Under the pieces are notes generated by a model that was given only the letters and a program-made list of their open reading frames with translations, was not told the origin of the DNA and searched no databases. A program made the translations under genes and the position numbers. 64,000 nt of DNA, from the NCBI GenBank assembly GCA_001247695.2, contig LGRX02025851.1, positions 42,346-106,345 on the forward strand. The letters are read 5' to 3'. The stretch comes from Cymbomonas tetramitiformis. Its lineage: Eukaryota; Chlorophyta; Pyramimonadophyceae; Pyramimonadales; Pyramimonadaceae. Shown here one piece after another: positions 42,202 through 51,800 of this stretch; the first letter of the stretch is position 1; each line of letters starts with the position of its first letter.

Positions 42202-42424
42202 GCGCCTGGACAGCATACACCCTGGCTATCCCACCAGCGCGCCACTACCGTGAGTGGTACTACCAGGGGTTCACGGTTTTCGTCTTCAACTACCCGGACC
42301 CTTACCACCCAGCAATACCGGTGCTTCCTGGTGAAACCTTGGCCGACGCTCCACCGTCTCCAGAAGTCAGCCCTACACCTTCACCTCCTCCTTCCCCCCC
42401 TCACGAAAGCGACACTGAATAAAT
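42202..42424 (+). CDS. Second accessory frame, paralogous to the first
   Basis: Frame 3, with no ATG of its own near the homology (open from 42144). It reads AIPPARHYREWYYQGF, then VFNYPDPYHPAIP, then a Pro/Ser tail ending ESDTE and TAA at about 42422. It parallels 42022-42201 in order of motifs. It may be joined to the first frame by splicing or frameshifting, or the pair may be a decayed duplication. Confidence 0.35.
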
Positions 42425-42505
42425 AAAGGCGAGCACTTCCTACCTTCTGCTCACCTGTGGCTTTTGCCACACCCAGCGTGCGATCTGATCAGCTCAGCAG
42501 CCAGT

Positions 42506-44611
42506 ATGTCGCAACATATATCAGAGTCCTTTCCCAGCATGGGGGTCAGTGCAGAGCCGTCACGCCCCCCATTGTTCTCGCCCCTCACCTTCCCATCGCC
42601 CGCCGCTTACGCTTCCGCTCACCCCATTCCACATCCGGGCACCACCATGCCCTACACAGCGGTGCCCCGCCCTTATACTATGCCGGATGGCACCCCCGCA
42701 CAGGCTGTATGGAACGGCGTCAATTGGGTATTGCCCCAATCAGCGCCCCTCGCTGGGGGAGTATCACCAGTGCCGTTCACACTGGGAACCCATCACCCCG
42801 TGGGCGCATATCCCACACCGTTCCAACAACAGCTACAGCAGCAGCAGCAGTGGCTCGCGTACCAGCAGCAGCAACAGCAGTGGCTTCAGCAGCAGCCACT
42901 GGAACCGATGCAGCAGCAGTTACAGCAGCAGCAGTTACAACAGCAGCAGTTACAGCAGCAACATCAGCAGCAGCAGCAGCAGCCACAGCAGCCCCATCAG
43001 CTGGCGCCAGCCACCTCCACGCTTCATGACTCAGGCGCGGATCCCTCATCGCTGCAGCACTTCATCAGCATCGGCGCCGCGGCCCTGCCGGACCCTCTGC
43101 AGGTACCCCTTGACAGCGGGGTTCAGCAGAACGTCTTGGGCGGTACCCAGCTCTTGGTGCGTCACCTTCCCGCGGTGGCGACAACCTCAGAGACTCGCCG
43201 GCGTCGGCGTTCCCGAAGGGCATCCTCGGGCCCTGCGACACATGGCAAGCATCTTCCAGGCCCAAGCCACGCACCTGATCACTCTGACCCCGACTCCGGC
43301 ACGGACATCAGCCGCACCAGCACGGGGACCAGAGGCAGCCGAAGCACGCAGGCACGGGCTGAGCGCAGGCGGAGGGCCGCCCACAGGTCCGGCTCTGACT
43401 CGGACGCGAGCAGCCGAAGTGAACACATTCGCAGAGAAGTCCTAGCGGCAGTACAGGCCCTGGACATCTCCGCGGTGCTCTCGAGAGGACTCGCGCTGCC
43501 TGGTGCGACGACATCGGCAGGAGCCTCCCCACCCGGCGACCCTCAGGGCAGCGCACAGGGCCTGACGGCGGACCATCTACACGAGGCAGACGCCGTCGCC
43601 AGCGTAACCCCTCCAGTGCCTCAGACCGCCGCTGAGACCGCTCCCGCCGAACCTCCCACTCAGGGCCGGCCAAATCCCCATAACATGATGGTGGCCCGCC
43701 GGCGACAGTCGATGGAGACGGTGGTGCACGGCGGTGGCAATCCCGACTCAGAGCCCAGAGACTCCAGTTCAAGCGACTCGCCACCAGGCCCCCCTAGTGA
43801 TCCACCTCAGGATCCCCCTGACGATCCCGCACCAGAGCCCTCCTACCCTCAGTACCCAGAGGTCAGAGCCCTCTTCGTCACCCACGATGGTGGGTCATTG
43901 TGGGTGCACCAGTCAGCTGGGGTGCGAGGCGCGGCAACCGTCTCCCTACCATGGGACGAACGCCGCCGGGCTGGGGTGCAGGGCGACGCCATCTTGTTCA
44001 GGATCATGCACCTGCTGGGAGCGCCGCTGACTGCATATGCGCGCATGGGGGGCCGGCTACACCATGCACCCCTACCCCTTACCAACCCTCGCGTGGAGAC
44101 CTGGGTCCTCATGGTCGACCGCGAGGTCATGGATATGGCAATGGGGGACCCAGCCGCGGCCAATGTGCGGTCTACCAGCATGGGGCAGCCAGTATGGGAG
44201 TGGATCCCTGCTACTGCGCGGGAGTCGGAGATGCAGAACTTCGATCAGGACGGGCTCGCCGCGTGGTCGGAGGTCAGCAACTCCGATTGGTACCGGAGCA
44301 TGAGCGTGGTGGCCGCACAACCATCCACACCCCTGCCCTTCCATACACCTCTCCCACTCCCCGCACCACCATCAGCCCCTACATTACCGCCCACTCCGAC
44401 CGCAGTCCCCACAAATCCCGCGCCTGCGCCTCCGCCCGCGCATGCCCCGGGACCACCACCTCCTGCCCGTTTCCCCCATTCCGCCGCCGCAAACCCCGTT
44501 CACTCTGCCGCTGCCGCGAACCCCGTTCACTGCCGCCGCTGCGAACCCCGTGCTCTCTCCCAGCGCCACCCCCTTTGTTCCAGGCATCGTCCGTCTGCCG
44601 CAGGGCACTAA
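42506..44611 (+). CDS. Gag N-terminal region: Gln-rich, Ser/Arg-rich
   Basis: ATG 42506 (MSQHISESFPS) is the first Met in a good position. A poly-Gln tract (CAG/CAA runs, 42826-42990) follows, then an Arg/Ser-rich part (RRRRSRRAS, RGSRSTQARAERRRRAAHRSGSDSD), a Pro-rich part and a domain of about 130 residues (RALFVTHDGGSLWVHQSAGV ... VWEWIPATARESEMQ). The frame ends in a Pro/Ala tract made of repeated AANPVHS-like units, where the capsid frame (+1) takes over between about 44450 and 44600. Either one base was lost or gained in the repeat, or the shift is used in translation. The Gag assignment rests on position and on the following frame. Confidence 0.55.
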   Translation: MSQHISESFPSMGVSAEPSRPPLFSPLTFPSPAAYASAHPIPHPGTTMPYTAVPRPYTMPDGTPAQAVWNGVNWVLPQSAPLAGGVSPVPFTLGTHHPVGAYPTPFQQQLQQQQQWLAYQQQQQQWLQQQPLEPMQQQLQQQQLQQQQLQQQHQQQQQQPQQPHQLAPATSTLHDSGADPSSLQHFISIGAAALPDPLQVPLDSGVQQNVLGGTQLLVRHLPAVATTSETRRRRRSRRASSGPATHGKHLPGPSHAPDHSDPDSGTDISRTSTGTRGSRSTQARAERRRRAAHRSGSDSDASSRSEHIRREVLAAVQALDISAVLSRGLALPGATTSAGASPPGDPQGSAQGLTADHLHEADAVASVTPPVPQTAAETAPAEPPTQGRPNPHNMMVARRRQSMETVVHGGGNPDSEPRDSSSSDSPPGPPSDPPQDPPDDPAPEPSYPQYPEVRALFVTHDGGSLWVHQSAGVRGAATVSLPWDERRRAGVQGDAILFRIMHLLGAPLTAYARMGGRLHHAPLPLTNPRVETWVLMVDREVMDMAMGDPAAANVRSTSMGQPVWEWIPATARESEMQNFDQDGLAAWSEVSNSDWYRSMSVVAAQPSTPLPFHTPLPLPAPPSAPTLPPTPTAVPTNPAPAPPPAHAPGPPPPARFPHSAAANPVHSAAAANPVHCRRCEPRALSQRHPLCSRHRPSAAGH

Positions 44612-45893
44612 CCTGCGAGCATCTCCAGACGAGGTCCGCCTGGAGCACAAGACCAAAGAGATGGTGCTAAAGCTGGTCAAGAGCGTCACCAGGTTCCCCC
44701 GCTCCGCGTCCGACACAAAATCGGCCGACAAGGAGGGCCTCCTGACGCAGCTGGAGCACTACTCCCACATGGTGCGGAAGGTATTCCAGGAGGCCATCGT
44801 GATCGAAGCACTGACCACTCCCAGTTGTACGCCATCAGTATCAGAGTACCAGGCGAGTGTGTCAAGCCTTCTTTGGAGCTTCAAGGAGTACACTCTTCAA
44901 GACCAGCAGAGGAAGTTCTTGGAGCGCGCGGCGGGGACCTTTGGGTCCGAGCAAGCTTGGCACCAACGCTACGGGGAGCTGGACGTGTTCTTCAGCGATC
45001 TGGCGGTGTGCTCTCTGACGCAGGCCTACCTGGAGAACGCACACGGCGAGGCCATTGCCCTGAAGCAGGCGGTGAACGAGACCGCGGCGGAGTATTTCTC
45101 GCGACTGGAGACCCGCATGGCCTCCGTCAACTTCTTGGCCGGCAGAGTCCCAAATTGCGTGGAGATGACCAACTTGTCGATGCTCTCTACGTACCGCCGG
45201 GGGCTGAAATATGCACCCAAGGTGATGCGGCGCCTGAGAGCCATCCACTTGGATGTCTCCAAACCAGAAGAGTGGGAGAGGAAGGCCGTCGCTGACGACA
45301 TCCCAGGCACCCACAACGCCTTGTTGAAGATTCGGGAAGTTGCTGAGGAGGTGGAGAGCGACATTGACACGGAGGCGGCTCAGAGGCGCTCTCAAGACCG
45401 TCCTCCCCGTGCTGTTTCCTTCGCTAACCCACCACCTCGCACCCCCTTCTACAGGCGTACCCCCTCTTCGAGCCGCCCAGCTCTTGCCATGCTGGAGAAC
45501 GGGCCTGCCACCACCGTCGCCGCGGCGGTGACTCCTTTGCCACCACCACCTGGCCTCTCCCGCCCTGATGCTCCGAAAGTCCGCCGGTGCTTCGCCTGCG
45601 GCTCTGCGGAGCACATCGTCCGTAACTGTACGGACGAGGCTAAGCTCAAGGAGTGGAGGGCCAATGCACCCGCTCGACTGGCGAACTCCCCTGGGTTTGT
45701 AGCCGCCGTCGTTTGGGCCATCGAGCAGCAGGAGGACATCTCCTCGGTGGATGGCGTCCCAGAAGAGTTCTCCGAGGAGGTCTTGGCTCTTGCTACCTGT
45801 GAGGACGACCAAAGCTACCAGACCCTGGCGGCCCTTGCGGGCATCGAGCTTGTGGAGGGTGACGGCCTTCCCCCGGTGGAGAGCGATGAATGA
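44442..45893 (+). CDS. Gag capsid and zinc knuckle
   Basis: Frame 3. The retrotransposon-Gag capsid region (about 44640-45330) has helices such as QQRKFLERAAGTFGSEQAWHQRYGELDVFF and AEYFSRLETRMASVNFL, the usual DFxxRF-like and IxxxL spacing. A classical CCHC zinc knuckle CFACGSAEHIVRNC follows at 45588-45629. The frame ends at TGA (45891-45893) followed by CTG. Pol continues in the same frame right after, so Gag-Pol may be made by UGA readthrough; UGA followed by C is a leaky context. The N-terminus overlaps the Pro/Ala repeat shared with the previous frame. Confidence 0.8.
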   Translation: MPRDHHLLPVSPIPPPQTPFTLPLPRTPFTAAAANPVLSPSATPFVPGIVRLPQGTNLRASPDEVRLEHKTKEMVLKLVKSVTRFPRSASDTKSADKEGLLTQLEHYSHMVRKVFQEAIVIEALTTPSCTPSVSEYQASVSSLLWSFKEYTLQDQQRKFLERAAGTFGSEQAWHQRYGELDVFFSDLAVCSLTQAYLENAHGEAIALKQAVNETAAEYFSRLETRMASVNFLAGRVPNCVEMTNLSMLSTYRRGLKYAPKVMRRLRAIHLDVSKPEEWERKAVADDIPGTHNALLKIREVAEEVESDIDTEAAQRRSQDRPPRAVSFANPPPRTPFYRRTPSSSRPALAMLENGPATTVAAAVTPLPPPPGLSRPDAPKVRRCFACGSAEHIVRNCTDEAKLKEWRANAPARLANSPGFVAAVVWAIEQQEDISSVDGVPEEFSEEVLALATCEDDQSYQTLAALAGIELVEGDGLPPVESDE

Positions 45894-48800
45894 CTGGCCG
45901 GCGGCCAGCCCCAGACCCTGCCCTTCGAGGAAGTGAGGTCTTGCCCTGATGATCAGACCCTCTCCGCCCTGGAGAAGCGGTCAGAACCAGTGGAACCCCG
46001 ACGCGCCCGAGGACGCAGAGACCCTTGGGGCCAACGTCCCCATCCCAAGAGCGTGGCCTTCACCTCTGGGACCCGCTTGCGACGCACCTACCGCTCAGCT
46101 GGTGCCCCATCGCCGCCGAGGGATGACTTGTCCAGCCACCCTCTTGCAGGAAGCACCCCCTTCGATGAGCCGTCGCTACCTCTTGATGACGGCCCTGCTT
46201 ATACACAAGCGAGGATCGAGGGTCGGAGGGGACGGCGAGTTCCCCGGCACAGACCCCCCATTATGGGCAGCAACCGCGGAGAGCCCCGCGACCTTCGCCC
46301 CCGACCGCGTGTTGTCCTACCGCTGCCCATCTATCAGTCCAACCTCGCAGACCCACGGAAAAGGCTAACTGCGTGGCACTGGAAGAGAGATCTGTACTCC
46401 CTCCCCCTCGAAGTCGCCATGCAGCAGGTCCGCAGAGCTCTGCGCAAGTCCCCAGAGGCTGCCAAGGACCTGGTGGATAAAATGTCGGAGCGCGTCCGCA
46501 GCCGCGTACACTCTGGGAGTCGATCGCCAAAGGAGCGCGTGAACCGCGCCAACCAGCTGGCAGAGAGGATACGCATTGCCCGCGAACCTCAAGATCGCAA
46601 GGAGGGCCATCAGCGAATAGCATTGTGGCACCTCCTTTCACACGACGGTCGCCAGCAAGTCCCCGAACCCTCTAACACCAGCTCCCACGACCTCTACGCG
46701 GCTTGGAGAGAGCTGTCGCCTGCCGAGCAGCAAAAGGCAATCGCCACTTCGAGTCCAGACTCTTCCCCAGGTAGCAGGCTGTGGGAAAAGGAGGGCGCAC
46801 GAAGAGCAGCAGCGAGGTCTTCGACATCCCTCTGCACCCTGGACACTGAAGTGGGCACGATACCTGGGACAGCGGGAGATGTGGGTTTACCTGGCGCCTG
46901 GTGCAGTCTGCACGCAGTACACCAGTACAAGATGAGGAAGCTGGGTCCCAGCCCCTTGGGAGCATCCCCTCCATCATCCTCGCTGGCCGAGCCCACAACA
47001 GAGACTACATCTTCACACCATGATAACGCGCCGGCCACTCCGGGAGGAAACCCCGAAGGTTCATCCTACTGCTCAGAGGCGGAGGAGCCCTCCGCACCCA
47101 GTTCGCTTTGCTTCACCCAGCAGATGACCACCGTCAGAACGCATGAAGCGGATGAAGCGCCACCCTGTCTCGACAGCCACCCCATCGCTGAAGACCCTGA
47201 GGTGATGGAAGAGGAGTCCTCGGTCAATTCGCTCTGCTTCACCCAGCAGATGGCAGCAGCTGGGACCCCTCAGACGAGAACTGACCACCAGAGCTCCCAC
47301 CAGCTCGCCCACAACTCCCCTGCTGGCAGCCCTCAGCATGACGAGGACCCTCTCACCCATGGCAGTCTCACCAATAGTGTCACTACACATGTGAGCCCTA
47401 CTACCAGTGACACCACCCATGTGAGCCCTACCACCAGCGACACCACTCATGTCAGCCCCACCTCGAGCGAATGCACCTCAGCGGGCACCCTGCTGACGGC
47501 GAGTGCAGACAACTTCGTCAGTCATCCGACTGAAGATGTTGATTTGCTGGATGAGGAGTTCTACGCCGCGTGTAGGCAAACGTTGGAAGAATGCCGCGAG
47601 GCCTCGGACAACCTCCTCCCCAACCTCAAGTGCAAAAGCATACGCACAGATGGGGGAGTTCGGTGGAAGACCGACATCGAGGGTACCCTTGCAGCGGCAC
47701 ATGACGAAGAAGGACCGCTACTGCTGGTATTCTACGCAACCCTCAGAGGGCACACGGTCAAGGTGCTGATTGACTCGGGGGCCTCTGACAACTTCATCTC
47801 GGAGCAGAGCGCTAAGCGATGTGGCCTCACAACACGAGCCGGCTCCGAGATGCGGGTCACCCTGGCGGATGGATCTGTGAAGATCACTGGCGCCACCGCG
47901 TACGCCAAGTTTAACACGCACACCACCACGGGCACCTATACGGAGAACGCCCTTGCCCTCCGGATCCTACCACTGGGCATACAGGTGGATGTTATCCTCG
48001 GCGGAAGGTGGCGGCGCAGTCACTCTCCTGTCACTCTGGGCTATGAAGGGAATGGCTCCGTCTCCTTCCTCAGGAAGTCCCGCAGTGGCAAGATTGGGGA
48101 TCGCGTCACCATCACGGGCTGTTCTCCTGGGAAAGCATCTGGGGACAGGTCTCCGAAGGGCACGGCCTGCGCGGGATTGGTGGATGAGGTGTTCCTGACC
48201 CCTGCTCAGCTGAAGAAGTACCTGGTGTATGCGGAGACGCAGAAGCTACGCGGCAATGACGACCCGGAGATACAGCCCGCCTGGCTCATGGTGGCCGAGA
48301 AGTCCCCCGACGATACTGCTTCTGCCTTTGCAGCCACGGCTATCGACTCTGAGAACGCCGAACCCGTTGCGGATACTGAAGATGCAGAAGTGAGCCCTGA
48401 GTGGACCCTCAAGTTTCAGGACTTCTGGGGTGAGGAGTACAAGAAGGAGATGACGACTGCTCTACCGAACATCGATGGCCTCAGACATGACCCCCAAGAT
48501 GAAGCCAACATTAACCTGGACCCTGAGCTGAGCAAGAAGGGACCTCCCTGCCAGCGCATCTACAAGAAGTCCGCAGAGGAACTCCGCCAACTTCGAGAAC
48601 GCGTGGAGACCCTGATGTTCAAGGGCTACATCCGACTCTCTTCCAGCCCTTATGCAGCTCCCTGTTTGATGGTCCCTAAACCCGGGAACCCCAAGGAGCT
48701 GCGACTGGTGATCGATTACCGGCTCCTCAACCGCCAGACAGTTAAGGACAAGTATCCTCTCCCAGACATCCAGATGATGTTCGACGAGATGCAGGGTGCG

Positions 48801-51800
48801 AAGTTCTTCTCTTCGTTCGACGCGGTGGATGGCTTCTGGCAAGTACCGATGGCACCAGGAGATGTTGAGAAGACCGCCTTCACCACCCAGATGGGGTCAT
48901 ATGAGTGGTTGGTCATGCCGCAGGGGCTGCAGAATTCACCGTCTCAGTACCAGCGACGGATGCAGCGGGCCTTGGGCCATCTCCCAATTGTCCGGATCTT
49001 CATCGATGATGTGGTCGTCTTCAGCAACACCGCTGCAGAGCACTACGAGCACGTCAAACAACTGCTCCTGACATGCAGGGAGAAGGGCGTCTTCCTCAAG
49101 AGGTCCAAGTGCCAGCTGTTGAAGAAATCCTTGCGGTTCCTTGGCCACTGTATCTCCGCAGATGGCTGCAGACCCCAACACGACAAGGTGGCTGCAGTGA
49201 GGGACTGGCCCGAGCTGGAGACGGTTACCCACGTCAGGCAGTTCTTGGGCCTAGCGGGGTATTACCGCAGGTTCATCCACTGCTTCTCCGAGATCGCTCA
49301 GCCCCTCACCCGGTTGACCAAGTCGGACGTACCCTGGGAGTGGGGTCCCATGCAGCAGTGGGCCTTCGAGGAGCTGAAGAAGGCCCTCACATCAGCGCCC
49401 GTGCTCGCCTTGCCCAACATTAAGGGTGCCGCAGACGGCACAGCACCTTTCGTGGTGCAGACGGATGCTAGCGGCATCGCTCTTGGGGGAGTACTGATGC
49501 AAGACAATGGAGATGGTCTTGGGCTGCGCGTGATAGCGTACGAGAGCCGCCAGTTCTCAGCCGCCGAGCAGAATTATCACACCGGCGAGCGTGAGCTAGG
49601 TGCTCTACACCACTGTACCACCGTCACCTGGCGGCATTACCTCATCTTCACCAACTTCCGCATCCAGGGTGATCACCGCCCTCTTGAATGGCTGATGGAA
49701 CCTGGCAGAGAGCTTAGCCGCAGACAGGCACGCTGGTACATGGATCTGGTGGAGGTGGGAGTCCCGAGAATGGAGTACATCAAGGGAGCGCTGCTGCTGG
49801 TACCAGACGCCCTGTCCAGAAGGCCCGACTTCAAAGACAAGGACGTTCGCGAGGGGTTGAAGGAGGCAGGAGTGATCGACCCCACCTCAGACCTGCCGAA
49901 AGACCCTCTGGCAACGCTGGAGTCTGAATGCTTCTCCAGCTCACCACCCGCAGCTCATCCCCACTGGGCCCAGACGGTTGACTGTTGGCTCTCAGCAGTG
50001 GAAACCCTCTCCGTGGCGGAACAGGCCATGGACATGGGGGAGACCATCGCTCTCGTTAATCCGAAGCTCTATAAGGGGATGAAGGAGGATCACCTCGACT
50101 TCGACATGCCTGACTGGCCTGAAGCTGATAGCGCGAAGCCGACAGAAGCTCCACACCAAACCCCTGACAGAGCTCCACCTCAGATAAGGATAACGAGGAG
50201 CATGTCACGCGCTGGAAGAGCCTCTACGACCCCAGCGCCTCCACAGTTGGCGTCACCGAAGACGCGAACGCCTACATCACGAGCTGACGCATCGGAGGCG
50301 CCCACTGAGAAGGTGCCAGTGAGCTCACCACCCCCGCAGCAGGCGCCCCAGCAGTCAGCTCCATCCCCGGTCCATCACCCGCAAAAACGGCAGACTCCCC
50401 CCGAAGACTCACAGAATTGGCGTGTCCGAGCAGAGTACTCCTCGAAGTACGCCGAGAAGTTTGGACCCTTCGATGTGGACGCCTGGTGTGACTTTGGCGG
50501 CCGCAACAGACAGGCGGATAGGTTCTGGACAGACTGCCTTTCAGAGAAATGGAGGGGCCTTCGGGTTTGGTGTAACCCTCCATATAACTCCAAGCACATT
50601 ACGGTGGAGGCGATTTTGAACAAGTATATCGCAGAATGGAAGGCAGACCCAGAAAACACCTCAGCAGTCTTCGTTCTACCAGATCACCAGTCCAAGCTCC
50701 CCGCGTGGCGCAAACTTTTCAGAAAGGCTAATATGCAGATCGTGGAGGTCATCCCTACTCACGATGATAAGGGCGAGCCCAATCAGTTCTTCGAGAACCC
50801 AGATGGGAAGGCCTTCGACCTTCGTTGGCCTGTTCTGATAGTACACGCCCCTCCCGCCAAACCACAGCCGGCACGCGTGAGGCACCCGCGAACGGCCCCC
50901 GCTGTGATAAGGACAGGTGAGGCAGCAGCCTTCAGAGACGCAACCTCCCAGCAGTCGGACTCAAAGTTCCTGCGTGCGTTGAAAGCGGAGTACACCCGAG
51001 AGGGGACACTTCGTTCGCTGCGAGAGAAAGTGAAGGCAGCACCACACCAATGCCTGCAGGACTTCAGGCTGGTGGGTGAAGTGGTTTGGAGGACCGCAGC
51101 AGGGAGATATCAGTTGGTGCTGGGGGAGGACTCTCCACTTCGAGAAGTAGTGATTCGCCATGCTCATGAGTCATTGTCCTCGGGTCACACTGGGCGAGAC
51201 AAGACTCTGGAGAGGGTGCTGCGACGCTTCTATTGGCGTGGTGCCGCGGAAGATGTGGGCACTTGGGTTGCATCCTGCGCAGTGTGCCAATCGGTGAGGC
51301 CGCGGGGAACTTACCCGGATGGGTTGCTAAACCCTCACAGCATCCCGAACAGGCCATGGCAGGATGTCGCGGTGGACTTCGTCACCGGCCTGCCGGTATC
51401 AGAGAGGGGCAATGATGCTTTCGTGGCCTTCACCTGCAAGCTGACGAAGATGGTCCACGTTGTGCCGATGAACTTCGGCGACAGCTCCGCAGCTGTGGTG
51501 GCCAGAATCTACTTTGACTCGGTGTGGCGCTTACATGGCGCGCCTATGAAGATTGTCTCTGATCGTGACCCACGGTTTCAAGATGCTTTCTGGCAGGAAC
51601 TCATGAGGCTGATGGGTGTGAAAGTGGCTCGTACCACGCCGTACAACCCTCGGTCTGACGGTCAGGCGGAACACAGCAACAGGGTTATTGAGGACATGCT
51701 CAGGTCCTTTGTTGACGCCAATGTGGAGGACTGGGATCTGTTCACCACTAACGTGGAGTTCGCGATCAATGACTCCAGGAGTGAATCTACTGGCTTCACG

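Noticed and set aside
42777..43049. Ala/Val-rich minus-strand frame over the CAG repeats
   Set aside because: Antisense of the poly-Gln part of gag; poly-Ala is expected from the complement of CAG runs.
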